Counted from the first letter of the stretch, positions 1 to 9,312 are shown. The stretch: 64,000 bases of DNA from Denitromonas halophila (GCF_007625155.1 NZ_VMNK01000015.1:372001-436000), one strand, 5' to 3'. The notes: generated by a model from the sequence alone, not told the origin. Made by a program: numbers and translations.

Positions 1-443
1 GGCAGATAGCCGTGAAACGCAAACTGTTGTCCGTTCAGTCCCGAGGCCATGAGTGAAAGCAGCAGCGACGATGGGCCGACCAGCGGGACGACCTGTAGCC
101 CCAAGTCGTGTGCAACTTCGACTAACAAGGCGCCAGGGTCCGCTACCGCCGGCACGCCGGCTTCCGACATCAGGCCGATGTGGGCGCCGTGCAGGGCAGG
201 GGCCAGGAGCGCGCGCAGCGCCGTGGGTGTTGGCGTCTCGGGCAGGGGCTGGATATCCAACTCGCGCAACGGCATTGGGTGTTCGAGTCGCTTGAGGTCG
301 GCGCGCGCGGTCTTGGCGTTTTCCACGACGAAGTGGCTCAATGCACGGGCGATGGCCGCGGCATCCTGCGGCAGCGTCGCTGTCCATGGGCTGTCGCCCA
401 GGCTGGCGGGTACCAGGTAGAGTTTGCCGTGAGCGTTGCTCAT
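1..443 (-). CDS. RsmI-like SAM-dependent methyltransferase (N-terminal part, cut by window edge)
   Basis: Reading leftward from an ATG at 443, 147 codons are open to the window edge, so only the N-terminal part is present. The start resembles the tetrapyrrole-methylase family (RsmI branch): an LVPASLGD strand near residue 9, then SEAGVPAVADPG and GPSS, which in this family build the SAM pocket. RsmI itself 2'-O-methylates a cytidine in 16S rRNA. The N-terminus here departs from classical RsmI, so it may be a paralogue of unknown substrate. The start codon overlaps the maf stop as ATGA, so the two are probably translationally coupled. Confidence 0.75.
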   Translation of the reverse strand, partial: MSNAHGKLYLVPASLGDSPWTATLPQDAAAIARALSHFVVENAKTARADLKRLEHPMPLRELDIQPLPETPTPTALRALLAPALHGAHIGLMSEAGVPAVADPGALLVEVAHDLGLQVVPLVGPSSLLLSLMASGLNGQQFAFHGYL

Positions 444-1015
444 GGAATAGCGACGCCTTCGGCGCGCAGCATCCGGGTGAGCGCGATCAGGGGCAGGCCG
501 ATCAGCGCGGTCGGGTCGTCGCAGCTCAGCGCTTCGAGCAGGCTGATGCCCAGGCCTTCGGCTTTGGCGCTGCCGGCGCAATCGAGCGGCATTTCCTTTT
601 CAACGTAGCGGACGATTTCATCGTCGCTCAGGTCGCGGAAGTGCACCACGGTGGGGACACCTGCGACCTGGGTGTTGCCAGTGCTGCTGTTCACGAGGGC
701 GACCGCGGTGTGGAACACCACGCGCTGTCCACGCATCTGTTGTAATTGCGCAACGGCTTTTGGCACGCTGCCGGGCTTGCCAAAACGCTGTGCGCCAAGG
801 TGGGCGACCTGATCGCTCCCGATAATCAGGGCGTCCGGCGAACGCTCCACAAGCGCCTTGGCTTTGGCGATCGCCAGTCGCTCCGCGGTTTGATCCGGCA
901 TCTCACCGTCAAGTGGCGCTTCATCGACATCGGGGCGCGCGACCACGAAAGGCAGGCCGAGGCGCTCCAGCAACTGGCGTCGGTATATGGAGGTGGAGGC
1001 GAGGATCAGAGGCAT
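440..1015 (-). CDS. maf: Maf family nucleoside triphosphate pyrophosphatase, YceF (7-methyl-GTP) type
   Basis: 191 aa, full length for the family. It begins MPLILASTSIYRRQLLERLG, the usual Maf substrate-binding start (STS followed by RR), and has the GSDQVA segment near residue 67 that holds the catalytic aspartate. GSDQV is typical of the YceF/Maf-1 branch, known to hydrolyse modified nucleotides such as m7GTP and keep them out of RNA. It is divergent from yceD, with 59 bp between start codons, and overlaps the downstream methyltransferase by 4 nt. Confidence 0.92.
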   Translation of the reverse strand: MPLILASTSIYRRQLLERLGLPFVVARPDVDEAPLDGEMPDQTAERLAIAKAKALVERSPDALIIGSDQVAHLGAQRFGKPGSVPKAVAQLQQMRGQRVVFHTAVALVNSSTGNTQVAGVPTVVHFRDLSDDEIVRYVEKEMPLDCAGSAKAEGLGISLLEALSCDDPTALIGLPLIALTRMLRAEGVAIP

Positions 1016-1036
1016 GGCGCAGAAGGCAGTTGGGCT

Positions 1037-1065
1037 TTGACACGGGTAATCGAAAATACTATCAT
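1037..1065 (+). promoter_or_regulatory. sigma-70 promoter of the yceD-rpmF-fab cluster
   Basis: A consensus -35 TTGACA (1037-1042) and a -10 TATCAT (1060-1065) are 17 nt apart, in the gap between divergent maf and yceD. The expected transcription start is about 1072, only about 3 nt before the yceD ATG, so the message would be almost leaderless. Confidence 0.75.
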
Positions 1066-1074
1066 GCGCCGCTT

Positions 1075-1581
1075 ATGTCGCGAGATACCTACGTGATTGA
1101 TTCGCTGGTCTTCGCGCGCGAAGGTAGGCAGAAGGCAGGGCGGGAGCCAGTAAGCGGCTTTGAACGCCTGTCCAGTCTGGTATGCGCGCCGTCGGGTGAT
1201 GTGGATTTCACCGTGACGGGTGTGCAGAACAACCAGGATGAATCCTTTCTTGAGATCGCTGCGAGCTGCACTTTGGTGCTGCGGTGCGAGCGGTGTCTTG
1301 AAGCGATGTCCTGGCCAGTCGAGGTCTCCGGTCGTTTGTTGCTTGTCCCGCAGGGTAAGCCGATGCCGGATGAAGATCTCGAGGTGGATGAATACGATCC
1401 GATTCGAGCAGATAGCGCCCTTGAGGTGCTGCCGCTGGTTGAGGAAGAGATTCTGCTCGGAATGCCCTTTGCGCCGAGGCACGAACACTGTGAAGCGCCG
1501 CTGCCTTTGGGCGGTGCTGTTAAAAAATCGCCGTTTGCCGTACTCGAAGGTTTGAATACGACAAGAGGCACTGAAAAATGA
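1075..1581 (+). CDS. yceD: YceD family (DUF177) large-ribosomal-subunit accumulation protein
   Basis: 168 aa from ATG 1075, chosen because it gives the family's usual opening (M...VIDSLVFAREG) and lies just after a good promoter. YceD proteins are needed for normal 23S rRNA levels and almost always sit directly before rpmF, as here. A CERC pair near residue 79 and a further Cys near 140 (HEHC) resemble the metal-binding cysteines of the family. No Shine-Dalgarno fits between the promoter and the ATG. The stop is 21 nt before the rpmF start. Confidence 0.88.
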   Translation: MSRDTYVIDSLVFAREGRQKAGREPVSGFERLSSLVCAPSGDVDFTVTGVQNNQDESFLEIAASCTLVLRCERCLEAMSWPVEVSGRLLLVPQGKPMPDEDLEVDEYDPIRADSALEVLPLVEEEILLGMPFAPRHEHCEAPLPLGGAVKKSPFAVLEGLNTTRGTEK

Positions 1582-1602
1582 TTGCTCCAAGGAGTTTTTG
1601 CA

Positions 1603-1782
1603 ATGGCTGTTCAACAGAACAAAAAATCGCCCTCCAAGCGTGGCATGCGTCGTTCGCACGACGGCCTGACCGCGGCACCTTTGGCGGTTGAGTCGACCAC
1701 GGGTGAAGTTCACCTGCGTCACCACATCAGCCCGAACGGTTTCTACCGCGGCAAAAAAGTCATCAAGACCAAGGGCGAGTAA
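1603..1782 (+). CDS. rpmF: 50S ribosomal protein L32
   Basis: 59 aa, basic. It begins [20 protein letters not shown], the diagnostic L32 start, and ends with the basic KKVIKTKGE tail. An AAGGAG ribosome-binding site lies at 1589-1594, which favours ATG 1603 over an upstream TTG. It is a structural protein of the large subunit. It lies between yceD and the fatty acid genes, the order found in most proteobacteria, and is followed by a strong hairpin terminator. Confidence 0.97.
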   Translation: MAVQQNKKSPSKRGMRRSHDGLTAAPLAVESTTGEVHLRHHISPNGFYRGKKVIKTKGE

Positions 1783-1799
1783 GCCTTGTCGAAGAATTC

Positions 1800-1832
1800 G
1801 GCGCGACGCGTCCTGCGTTCGCGCCGTTTTTT
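1800..1832 (+). terminator. Intrinsic terminator or attenuator between rpmF and plsX
   Basis: GGCGCGA (1800-1806) pairs with TCGCGCC (1819-1825), and the inner CGC/GCG can extend the stem across a bulged T. A G and six Ts (1827-1832) follow. The form is that of a rho-independent terminator, placed 18 nt after rpmF and 37 nt before plsX. Confidence 0.75.
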
Positions 1833-1868
1833 CGTCCCTATCCCCCCTGAATTACTGACCCGACGTCG

Positions 1869-2882
1869 ATGAATGTAACTATTGCTGTCGACTGCATGGG
1901 TGGCGATCACGGCCCGTCCGTGACGGTTCCTGCTGTCTGTGATTTTCTCAAGCGCGGTGCTGGCCCTCAGATTGTGCTGGTTGGCCGGGCCGAAGCCATT
2001 GAGCCTCACTTGGCCGCGATGCCGGCAGAGGTGCGCCAGCGCGTGCGCATACAGGCCGCAAGCGAAGTGGTCGGGATGGACGAGCCACCCGCGACGGCGA
2101 TGCGCAACAAGAAAGATTCGTCGATGCGGGTGGCCATCAATCTGGTCAAATCGGGTGAGGCGCAGGCCGCGGTATCTGCGGGAAATACCGGTGCGCTGAT
2201 GGCGATCTCTCGCTTTGTCCTCAAGACCTTGCCGGGTGTCGATCGACCGGCGATTGCCTCAATTCTGCCTTCGATGCGCGGCCGTACCTATGTGCTGGAT
2301 CTTGGTGCCAATGTCGACTGCACGGCAGAGCACCTGCTTCAGTTCGGTATCATGGGTGCCAGCCTGGTCGCGGCGGTTGAGCATATTGACCGACCCACCG
2401 TGGGACTGCTCAATATCGGTGAAGAAGAAATCAAGGGTAATGAGGTGGTGAAGCGTGCCGCCGAGTTGTTGCGGGGGAGTGGTCTGAATTACTTTGGCAA
2501 TGTCGAAGGTAACGATATTTTCAAAGGCACCACCAATGTGGTCGTGTGCGATGGGTTTGTCGGTAACGTTGCGCTGAAAGCGTCCGAAGGGCTCGCTCAG
2601 ATGATGGCCACCTTCCTGCGTGAAGAGTTTGGTCGTAACCTCCTGACCAAAGTCTTGGCGGTGCTGGCGATGCCAGTGCTGACACGTTTCAAGGGGCGGG
2701 TGGATCACCGGCGCTACAATGGCGCAGCCTTGGTCGGCTTGCGCGGCGTGGTGGTCAAGAGTCATGGCTCTGCCGATGCGTTTGCGTTTGAGCAAGCCAT
2801 AGCGCGGGCGGCCGAGGCGGCAGGTAACCGTTTGCTAGAGCGCATTACCGAGCGGATGGGAATGCGGGAGGACGCTGAATGA
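1869..2882 (+). CDS. plsX: Phosphate acyltransferase PlsX
   Basis: 337 aa, normal length. PlsX makes acyl-phosphate from acyl-ACP, the first step feeding PlsY in phospholipid synthesis. Family features: an opening [24 protein letters not shown] near residue 103, the LDLGANVDC segment and the [10 protein letters not shown] stretch near 230. It is a peripheral membrane enzyme in known cases. The stop overlaps the fabH start (ATGA), so this is the first gene of a coupled fatty acid run. Confidence 0.97.
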   Translation: MNVTIAVDCMGGDHGPSVTVPAVCDFLKRGAGPQIVLVGRAEAIEPHLAAMPAEVRQRVRIQAASEVVGMDEPPATAMRNKKDSSMRVAINLVKSGEAQAAVSAGNTGALMAISRFVLKTLPGVDRPAIASILPSMRGRTYVLDLGANVDCTAEHLLQFGIMGASLVAAVEHIDRPTVGLLNIGEEEIKGNEVVKRAAELLRGSGLNYFGNVEGNDIFKGTTNVVVCDGFVGNVALKASEGLAQMMATFLREEFGRNLLTKVLAVLAMPVLTRFKGRVDHRRYNGAALVGLRGVVVKSHGSADAFAFEQAIARAAEAAGNRLLERITERMGMREDAE

Positions 2883-3844
2883 TTTACGCGCGAATCGCCG
2901 GGACGGGCAGTTGTTTGCCAGGCACGCCGGTGACCAATGATGATCTGGTGGCACGCGGCATTGATACGTCGGACGAATGGATCGCCACCCGTACTGGGAT
3001 TCGGGCGCGCCATTTCGCGGCCGACGGACAGAATTCGAGTGACCTGGCAGAAACCGCATCGCGCCGAGCCATTGAGGCGGCGGGTATTCAGGCTGACGAT
3101 ATTGATCTGATCATCGTTGCGACCTCGACCCCGGATTATATTTTCCCGAGCACGGCGGCACTGTTGCAAGCGCGACTCGGTATTCGCAACGAGAGCCCCG
3201 CGTTTGACGTCCAGGCCGTTTGCAGTGGCTTTGTTTACGCATTGTCTGTGGCCGAGAAGTTCATCCGCTCCGGTAGCCACAAGAAGGCGCTGGTTGTCGG
3301 TGCCGAAGTGTTTTCTCGGATTCTCGACTGGAATGACCGGACGACCTGTGTGTTGTTTGGTGACGGTGCCGGCGCCATTGTGCTTGAAGCGTCGGATCAG
3401 CCGGGTATTCTTGCGACGGCATTGCATGCCGACGGTGCACACAACGAGATTTTGTGTGTGCCGGGAACCGTTGCGTCGGGCAAGGTGTTGGGCGATCCCT
3501 TCCTGCGCATGGACGGGCAGGCCGTGTTCAAATTTGCTGTCAAAGTGCTCGGTGATGTGGCGCAGGAAGTGCTCGCGGCAACGGGCTCGACCGTGGACGA
3601 GGTCGACTGGTTGATTCCGCACCAGGCAAATGTCCGTATTATTCAGTCCACCGCAAAGCGCCTCGGCTTGCCTTTGGAGCGCGTGGTCAGTACCGTCGCG
3701 AGCCACGGCAATACGTCGGCCGCGTCGATTCCGCTGGCGCTCGATACCGCGATTCGCGATGGCCGCGTCCAGCGCGGGCAGCGGCTGGTGCTCGAAGGTG
3801 TGGGTGGCGGCTTTACCTGGGGCGCTGCGCTGGTTCAGTATTGA
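2879..3844 (+). CDS. fabH: 3-oxoacyl-ACP synthase III (FabH)
   Basis: 321 aa. It condenses acetyl-CoA with malonyl-ACP to start fatty acid synthesis. The catalytic triad is visible: Cys in AVCSGF (about residue 114), His in HQANVRI and Asn in [16 protein letters not shown] ribosome-binding site lies inside the end of plsX, and the ATG overlaps the plsX stop. Confidence 0.97.
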   Translation: MIYARIAGTGSCLPGTPVTNDDLVARGIDTSDEWIATRTGIRARHFAADGQNSSDLAETASRRAIEAAGIQADDIDLIIVATSTPDYIFPSTAALLQARLGIRNESPAFDVQAVCSGFVYALSVAEKFIRSGSHKKALVVGAEVFSRILDWNDRTTCVLFGDGAGAIVLEASDQPGILATALHADGAHNEILCVPGTVASGKVLGDPFLRMDGQAVFKFAVKVLGDVAQEVLAATGSTVDEVDWLIPHQANVRIIQSTAKRLGLPLERVVSTVASHGNTSAASIPLALDTAIRDGRVQRGQRLVLEGVGGGFTWGAALVQY

Positions 3845-3867
3845 GTCAGGCTGTTCAAGGAATAATA

Positions 3868-4806
3868 ATGAAGTTTGCTCTGGTTTTTCCCGGTCAGGGT
3901 TCGCAAGCGGTTGGCATGATGGCGGCGTATGGCGATTCGCCTGAAATCCGTCAAACCTTCCAGGAAGCGTCCGACGCGCTTGGCGAAGATTTGTGGACCA
4001 TGGTTGCCGATGGCCCTGCTGAGTTGCTGTCTCAGACCGTTAATACGCAGCCGCTGATGCTCACGGCCGGCGTTGCGGTCTATCGCGCCTGGTTGGCGGC
4101 GGGCGGCCCGGTGCCTGATGTGGTGGCCGGCCATAGTCTGGGTGAATACAGCGCGCTGGTGGCTGCCGGGGTGTTGAAATTTTCGGACGCCGTGCCGCTG
4201 GTGCGTTTTCGCGCCGCGGCCATGCAAGCGGCCGTGCCTGCGGGCCAGGGGGCCATGGCGGCCTTGCTTGGCCTGAATGCCGAGGCCGTGATTGCGGTAT
4301 GTGCCGAAGTGGCCGAGGGCGATGTTGTCGAAGCCGCGAATTTGAATGCCCCGGGGCAAATCGTCATTGCCGGTAATACCGCTGCAGTGGAACGCGCTAT
4401 GGCCCTGGCGAAAACACGCGGCGCCAAGCGCGCGGTGCTGCTTCCGGTGAGTGCGCCGTTCCACTGCGCCCTGATGAAGCCTGCCGCGGTGCAGTTGGCG
4501 GAGCGTCTGGCATCTGTTGAGTTGAATGCGCCCAGCATTCCTGTGCTGAATAACGTCGATGTTGCGGTGTGCTCGTCAGCGACGGATATTCGCGATGCCT
4601 TGGTGCGTCAGGCGTATTCTCCGGTGCGCTGGATCGAATCCGTGGAGGCGATCGCTGCGCGCGGTGCATCTTCCGTGATTGAATGCGGCCCGGGCAAAGT
4701 GCTGGCCGGTCTCACGAAGCGCATCGTTCGCGATGTGCAGGGCACGACACTGGTCGATGAAGCCTCGATTCAAGAGGCGATTGCTTTGGTGAAGGAAGGC
4801 GCATGA
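3868..4806 (+). CDS. fabD: Malonyl-CoA:ACP transacylase (FabD)
   Basis: 312 aa from ATG 3868, which has AAGG 7 nt upstream and gives the family's start MKFALVFPGQGSQAVGM. It transfers malonyl from CoA to ACP. The nucleophile is the Ser of GHSLGEYSAL (near residue 91), and the partner His is in PVSAPFHCALM. The stop overlaps the fabG start as ATGA. Confidence 0.97.
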   Translation: MKFALVFPGQGSQAVGMMAAYGDSPEIRQTFQEASDALGEDLWTMVADGPAELLSQTVNTQPLMLTAGVAVYRAWLAAGGPVPDVVAGHSLGEYSALVAAGVLKFSDAVPLVRFRAAAMQAAVPAGQGAMAALLGLNAEAVIAVCAEVAEGDVVEAANLNAPGQIVIAGNTAAVERAMALAKTRGAKRAVLLPVSAPFHCALMKPAAVQLAERLASVELNAPSIPVLNNVDVAVCSSATDIRDALVRQAYSPVRWIESVEAIAARGASSVIECGPGKVLAGLTKRIVRDVQGTTLVDEASIQEAIALVKEGA

Positions 4807-5552
4807 CGAAAGTACTTGAGGGTCAGATTGCATTGGTGACGGGCGCGTCCCGCGGTATTGGCCGAGCCATTGCCATGGAACTGGCAGGAATGGGGGCGAC
4901 CGTGATCGGTACCGCCACGTCTGACGCCGGTGCGGCTGATATTGCCAAGGCCCTGGCTGAAGGCGGCTTTAGTGGCACCGGCCTGGCTTTGAATGTGACC
5001 GATGCCGCAGCCAGCGAGGCAGCGATCGCTACGATCGAAAAAGAATTTGGCGCGGTTGGTATTTTGGTTAACAACGCCGGCATCACCCGTGACAACCTTG
5101 CCATGCGCATGAAGGATGACGAATGGGATGCCGTCGTCGATACCAATCTCAAGGCCGTGTTCCGTATGTCGCGTCTTGTGATGCGGGGCATGATGAAGGC
5201 GCGCCACGGTCGCATCATCAACGTGACCTCGGTGGTTGGTAGCTCCGGTAACCCGGGGCAGGCCAATTACGCTGCCGCCAAAGCCGGCGTGGCGGGCATG
5301 GCACGTGCGCTGGCGCGTGAGTTGGGCAGCCGGAATATCACGGTCAATTGTGTTGCGCCGGGCTTCATCGATACCGACATGACCCGTGCGCTGCCTGATG
5401 GCGCACGTGAGGCATTGACGGGGCAGATCGCGGCCGGACGCCTTGGAAAACCTGAAGAAATTGCAGCTGCGGTGGGCTTTTTGGCATCGCCAGCTGCGTC
5501 CTATGTCACTGGTACGACCTTGCATGTCAATGGTGGCATGTACATGGCGTAA
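4803..5552 (+). CDS. fabG: 3-oxoacyl-ACP reductase (FabG)
   Basis: 249 aa short-chain dehydrogenase that uses NADPH to reduce 3-oxoacyl-ACP. The cofactor motif TGASRGIGRAIA is near residue 14. NNAGITRDN, the active-site Ser in VTSVVGSSGN and YAAAK (Tyr and Lys) follow in order. The C-terminal GTTLHVNGGMYM is typical of FabG. It overlaps fabD by 4 nt. Confidence 0.97.
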   Translation: MTKVLEGQIALVTGASRGIGRAIAMELAGMGATVIGTATSDAGAADIAKALAEGGFSGTGLALNVTDAAASEAAIATIEKEFGAVGILVNNAGITRDNLAMRMKDDEWDAVVDTNLKAVFRMSRLVMRGMMKARHGRIINVTSVVGSSGNPGQANYAAAKAGVAGMARALARELGSRNITVNCVAPGFIDTDMTRALPDGAREALTGQIAAGRLGKPEEIAAAVGFLASPAASYVTGTTLHVNGGMYMA

Positions 5553-5571
5553 ACTTGACGCTATGGGTGCG

Positions 5572-5589
5572 CTACCTTTTTGGTAGAAT
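5572..5589 (+). promoter_or_regulatory. Extended -10 promoter of acpP overlapped by an inverted repeat
   Basis: TGG-TAGAAT (5581-5589) is an extended -10 element with no good -35 at 16-18 nt. A TTGACG at 5555-5560 is 23 nt away, too far. CTACC (5572-5576) and GGTAG (5582-5586) form a perfect 5-bp inverted repeat around TTTTT and overlap the -10. The predicted start, near 5596, gives acpP a leader of about 40 nt. Confidence 0.55.
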
Positions 5590-5636
5590 ACGCCCGCCTT
5601 AACTACATACCCGCATATCCGGGAAGGAGCTATTTC

Positions 5637-5876
5637 ATGGAGAACATCGAACAACGCGTCAAGAAAATCGTCGCGGAGCAACTCGGTGTTAACGAGTCCG
5701 AAATCAAGAACGAGTCCTCGTTCGTGGACGATCTTGGTGCTGATTCGCTGGACACCGTGGAACTGGTGATGGCACTCGAGGAAGAGTTTGAGTGCGAGAT
5801 TCCGGACGAAGAGGCTGAGAAGATCACCTCCGTGCAGCAAGCGATCGACTACGTGACTGCGCATCTGAGCAAGTAA
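5637..5876 (+). CDS. acpP: Acyl carrier protein
   Basis: 79 aa, very acidic. It carries acyl chains on a 4'-phosphopantetheine arm attached to the Ser in GADSLDTVE (near residue 37). The start [18 protein letters not shown] is standard, and GGAAGGAG lies at 5622-5629. It has its own probable promoter in the fabG-acpP gap, which fits the need for ACP in excess over the enzymes. The AcpS that would load it is also in this window, at 19737. Confidence 0.98.
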   Translation: MENIEQRVKKIVAEQLGVNESEIKNESSFVDDLGADSLDTVELVMALEEEFECEIPDEEAEKITSVQQAIDYVTAHLSK

Positions 5877-5898
5877 TCAACTGATATCGGAGCGAACA

Positions 5899-7140
5899 TT
5901 GACCCGTCGCAGAGTTGTTGTGACCGGCCTGGGGATCGTATCTCCAGTCGGAAATACCATCCCGGATGCTTGGGACAACATTGTAAATGGCCGCTCCGGC
6001 ATCACGGAGATTACGCGCTTTGACGCGTCGGCCTTCCCGGTGCGTATCGCCGGGGAGGTCCAGAATTTTGATGTCGGCACCTATCTGTCGCCCAAAGAGG
6101 CACGACGGATGGATACCTTCATCCACTTCGGTATGGCCGCCGGAATGCAGGCCGTGCGCGATGCCGGGCTTGAGGGCGTCACTGGTGCGGACGCTGAGAG
6201 AATCGGTGTGAACATCGGTTCGGGCATCGGCGGTTTGCCGATGATCGAGGCAACGCACGATGACTACCTTCGGGCGGGTCATCGCAAGATTTCGCCGTTT
6301 TTCATCCCGGGCACCATCATCAACATGATCGCCGGTCATCTGTCGATCATGTATGGCTTCAAGGGGCCGTGCCTGGCCATGGTGACGGCATGTACCACGG
6401 CCACTCACTGTATTGGCGAAGCGGCACGCATGATCAAGTACGGTGACGTCGATGTGATGGTCGCCGGTGGTGCCGAGGCCACGATCACGCCGTTGGCCAT
6501 CGGTGGTTTCGCTTCGGCGAAAGCGCTGTCGACCCGCAATGACGACCCCGCAACCGCGAGTCGTCCGTGGGATTCAGGGCGTGATGGTTTCGTGCTGGGC
6601 GAAGGTGCCGGCGTGGTGGTGCTCGAGGAATACGAGCGCGCAAAAGCCCGTGGCGCCAAGATTTATGCCGAGGTGGTGGGTTACGGCCTGAGCGCGGACG
6701 CCTATCATATGACCGCGCCTTGCGAGGACGGTGATGGCGCAGCCCGCTCGATGACCAACGCCATCCGTGACGCCAAGTTGTTGCCGACCGATTTCGACTA
6801 TATCAACGCACACGGCACCTCGACGCCGTTGGGCGATGTGGCTGAAACCGTGGCGGTGAAACGCTGCTTTGGCGAACATGCCAAGGATCTGGTAGTCAGC
6901 TCCACCAAATCCATGACGGGTCACTTGCTCGGCGCTGCTGGCGGCGTTGAGGCGGTGTTCACGGCGCTAGCCGTACATCATCAGATTGCACCGCCGACGA
7001 TCAATATCGTTGATCAGGACCCTGCCTGCGATCTGGATTACGCGGCCAACAAGGCACGGCCGATGGATATCCGTGTCGCCCTGTCGAACTCTTTCGGGTT
7101 CGGTGGTACGAACGGGACCTTGGCGCTGGCCCGAGTCTAA
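5899..7140 (+). CDS. fabF: 3-oxoacyl-ACP synthase II (FabF)
   Basis: 413 aa from a TTG codon; no ATG or GTG is in frame nearby and CGGAG lies at 5888-5892, so TTG is the likely start. It elongates acyl-ACP by condensation with malonyl-ACP. The active-site Cys is in VTACTTATH (near residue 164). Histidines lie in NAHGTSTP and MTGHLLGAAG, and NSFGFGGTNG closes the protein. It lies 22 nt after acpP. Confidence 0.97.
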   Translation: MTRRRVVVTGLGIVSPVGNTIPDAWDNIVNGRSGITEITRFDASAFPVRIAGEVQNFDVGTYLSPKEARRMDTFIHFGMAAGMQAVRDAGLEGVTGADAERIGVNIGSGIGGLPMIEATHDDYLRAGHRKISPFFIPGTIINMIAGHLSIMYGFKGPCLAMVTACTTATHCIGEAARMIKYGDVDVMVAGGAEATITPLAIGGFASAKALSTRNDDPATASRPWDSGRDGFVLGEGAGVVVLEEYERAKARGAKIYAEVVGYGLSADAYHMTAPCEDGDGAARSMTNAIRDAKLLPTDFDYINAHGTSTPLGDVAETVAVKRCFGEHAKDLVVSSTKSMTGHLLGAAGGVEAVFTALAVHHQIAPPTINIVDQDPACDLDYAANKARPMDIRVALSNSFGFGGTNGTLALARV

Positions 7141-7145
7141 AAGAC

Positions 7146-7589
7146 ATGACGGAGGCGGTGTTCCGCCTGCCGCTTACGCTGGAATTGAAGCCGTCGCGCT
7201 ACCTGCGCCATCTATTGATGGTCTCAGGTGGTGTGGCGGCTTTGTTTTTGGTCGTGACGCCGGGCGTCAGTGCATGGTTGAGTGCGGGCTGGGTCGCCGC
7301 ATGGGCCGTACTGTCGGTATTGGCATGTTGGCGCCCCGGCACGTCTCGACACCTGACGCTGCTGCCGGACGGGTGCTGGGTTGCGCCCGGCGAAGTGGCA
7401 GCGTGCGAGCTCGCGGCGTCGAGCGTGGATCTCTTTGGCGTGTTCTGGCTGCATGGCTGCAGCGAGGACGGGCGACGTCATGCGGTTATGGTCATGCCGG
7501 ACGCGGTGGCGCACCCGGAAGGATGGCGCTGGTTGTGTGTCTGGTTTCGCAATGCGCCGGGTCGTCATCCGGAGTCGCCTTGCACCTGA
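7146..7589 (+). CDS. Small membrane protein, possibly YgfX/CptA family
   Basis: 147 aa. Two adjacent hydrophobic stretches, about residues 22-42 and 45-62, should form a membrane hairpin, followed by a soluble part with Cys and Trp residues. The arrangement (LELKPSR start, early membrane hairpin, then a short cytoplasmic domain) resembles YgfX, which in E. coli pairs with SdhE and is encoded near nadB. No sdhE lies beside it here, so the assignment is tentative. It starts 5 nt after fabF and converges on nadB with a 1-nt gap. Confidence 0.6.
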   Translation: MTEAVFRLPLTLELKPSRYLRHLLMVSGGVAALFLVVTPGVSAWLSAGWVAAWAVLSVLACWRPGTSRHLTLLPDGCWVAPGEVAACELAASSVDLFGVFWLHGCSEDGRRHAVMVMPDAVAHPEGWRWLCVWFRNAPGRHPESPCT

Positions 7590-7590
7590 A

Positions 7591-9180
7591 CTACTTCGCC
7601 GACGTTTTCCGTGGACGAAGTACCGTGTCGCGCGGCCGTGACTGAGTCCCTGGATAGTCTCGGCTGAAATGCAGACCGCGGCTTTCCTTGCGTCGCAGCG
7701 CACTGCGTACAATCAGATCGGCGGTGGTGACCAGGTTGCGCAGCTCGATCAAGTCATTGGTGACCCGGAAGTTGGCGTAAAACTCGTCGATCTCGCGGGT
7801 CAGCAGCCGAATGCGGTGTTGTGCGCGCAGCAGGCGTTTGTTGGTGCGGACAATGCCGACGTAGTCCCACATGAAGCGGCGCAATTCTTCCCAGTTGTGG
7901 GAGATCACGATTTCCTCGTCGGCATCGGTTACCCGGCTTTCGTCCCATGGCGGCAGGGGCAGGGGAGGGAGGACGGGCTGCGCCAGAATGGCGTCGGCAA
8001 TGCCCTCGCTGAATACCACACATTCCAGAAGCGAGTTGCTGGCCAGGCGGTTGGCGCCGTGCAGGCCGGTGCAGGTGGCCTCGCCAACGGCGTAGAGGCC
8101 GGGGAGGTCGGTGCGACCCTGCAGGTCGGTGACGATACCGCCGCAGGTGTAGTGGGCGGCTGGCACCACGGGAATCGGCTGGCGGGTGATGTCGATGCCC
8201 AGCTCCTGACAGCGCGCGAGAATGGTGGGGAAGTGCGATTTCAGGAATTCGGCGGGTTTGTGGCTGATGTCGAGGAACACACAGTCCAGGCCGCGTTTCT
8301 TCATTTCAAAGTCGATGGCACGCGCGACGATGTCGCGTGGTGCAAGCTCTGCGCGCGGGTCATGCTCGGGCATGAAGCGCTCGCCGCTGGGCAGGCGTAG
8401 CAATCCGCCTTCACCACGAACTGCTTCTGACACCAGGAAGGACTTGGCTTGCGGGTGATACAGGCAGGTCGGGTGAAACTGGATGAACTCCATGTTCGCC
8501 ACCCGGCAACCGGCCCGCCACGCCATGGCGATTCCGTCGCCTGTCGCGGTGTCGGGGTTGGTCGTGTAGACGTAGACTTTGCCGGCGCCACCTGTGGCCA
8601 GCACCGTGGCAGAGGCGCGAAGGGTCTTGACATGCTCGTTGTCGATATCGAGAACATATGCTCCAAGACAGCCACGATCAGTCTGTCCCAGCTTGCTGCC
8701 GGGGATAAGGTCAATCGCGATATGTCGCTCGAGCACGGTAATGTTCGGGTGGGCTGCGACTTGGTGACTGAGCGTGGCCTGGACCGCCGCGCCGGTGGCG
8801 TCGGCAGCATGGATGATCCGCCGGTGGCTATGGCCGCCCTCGCGGGTCAGGTGGTAGCCGGTGGGGGTGTCCTCGTCACGGGTAAATGGTACACCGCGAT
8901 CAATCAGCCACTCGATGGCGCGGCGGCTGTTTTCGACGACATGTTGTGTGGCGGCGCGGCTGTTGAGCCCGGCGCCGGCATCGAATGTGTCAGACACGTG
9001 TGACTCGACGCTGTCGGCCGGATCCAGGACGGCGGCAATGCCGCCTTGCGCCCAGGCACTGGCGCTGTCGCTGAGCGTCCGTTTGGTGACAATCACCACT
9101 CGGCGGTGTTCTGCCAGACGCAACGCGAGTGACTGGCCGGCCAGGCCGCTTCCGATAATGGCGACGTCGAAGGTTTCCAC
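7591..9180 (-). CDS. nadB: L-aspartate oxidase (NadB)
   Basis: 529 aa flavoprotein that oxidises aspartate to iminoaspartate for quinolinate and NAD synthesis. The FAD motif [15 protein letters not shown] is at about residue 9. [15 protein letters not shown] and [11 protein letters not shown] are hallmarks of the succinate dehydrogenase/fumarate reductase flavoprotein superfamily; YTCGGIVTD and [15 protein letters not shown] follow. It is divergent from rpoE, with 209 bp between the start codons, an arrangement common in proteobacteria. nadA and nadC are not in the window. Confidence 0.97.
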   Translation of the reverse strand: METFDVAIIGSGLAGQSLALRLAEHRRVVIVTKRTLSDSASAWAQGGIAAVLDPADSVESHVSDTFDAGAGLNSRAATQHVVENSRRAIEWLIDRGVPFTRDEDTPTGYHLTREGGHSHRRIIHAADATGAAVQATLSHQVAAHPNITVLERHIAIDLIPGSKLGQTDRGCLGAYVLDIDNEHVKTLRASATVLATGGAGKVYVYTTNPDTATGDGIAMAWRAGCRVANMEFIQFHPTCLYHPQAKSFLVSEAVRGEGGLLRLPSGERFMPEHDPRAELAPRDIVARAIDFEMKKRGLDCVFLDISHKPAEFLKSHFPTILARCQELGIDITRQPIPVVPAAHYTCGGIVTDLQGRTDLPGLYAVGEATCTGLHGANRLASNSLLECVVFSEGIADAILAQPVLPPLPLPPWDESRVTDADEEIVISHNWEELRRFMWDYVGIVRTNKRLLRAQHRIRLLTREIDEFYANFRVTNDLIELRNLVTTADLIVRSALRRKESRGLHFSRDYPGTQSRPRDTVLRPRKTSAK

Positions 9181-9265
9181 CGACAGGTTCCAGCGAAATT
9201 TAGGTCGGCGCCAACTATATCACTCGGTGTCATGCCGCTGGTGATACAAAAACCCTTGCGCTGTC

Positions 9266-9293
9266 TGAACTATTCGCAGAATGAGGAGTCGAT
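9266..9293 (+). promoter_or_regulatory. Possible sigma-E-type promoter upstream of rpoE
   Basis: TGAACTA (9266-9272) and GTCGA (9288-9292), 15 nt apart, resemble the sigma-E pattern GGAACTT-N15/16-GTCNNA. RpoE-type factors commonly transcribe their own operon, so an autoregulatory promoter here would be expected. Only part of the consensus matches. Confidence 0.4.
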
Positions 9294-9312
9294 TGCTCAG
9301 GTTGATGTGTTT

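Noticed and set aside
5555-5560. TTGACG as -35 of acpP
   Set aside because: It is 23 nt from the -10; normal spacing is 16-18.
4770-5864. A 364-codon minus-strand frame over fabG and acpP
   Set aside because: Antisense to two well-supported genes, with no similarity I recognise.
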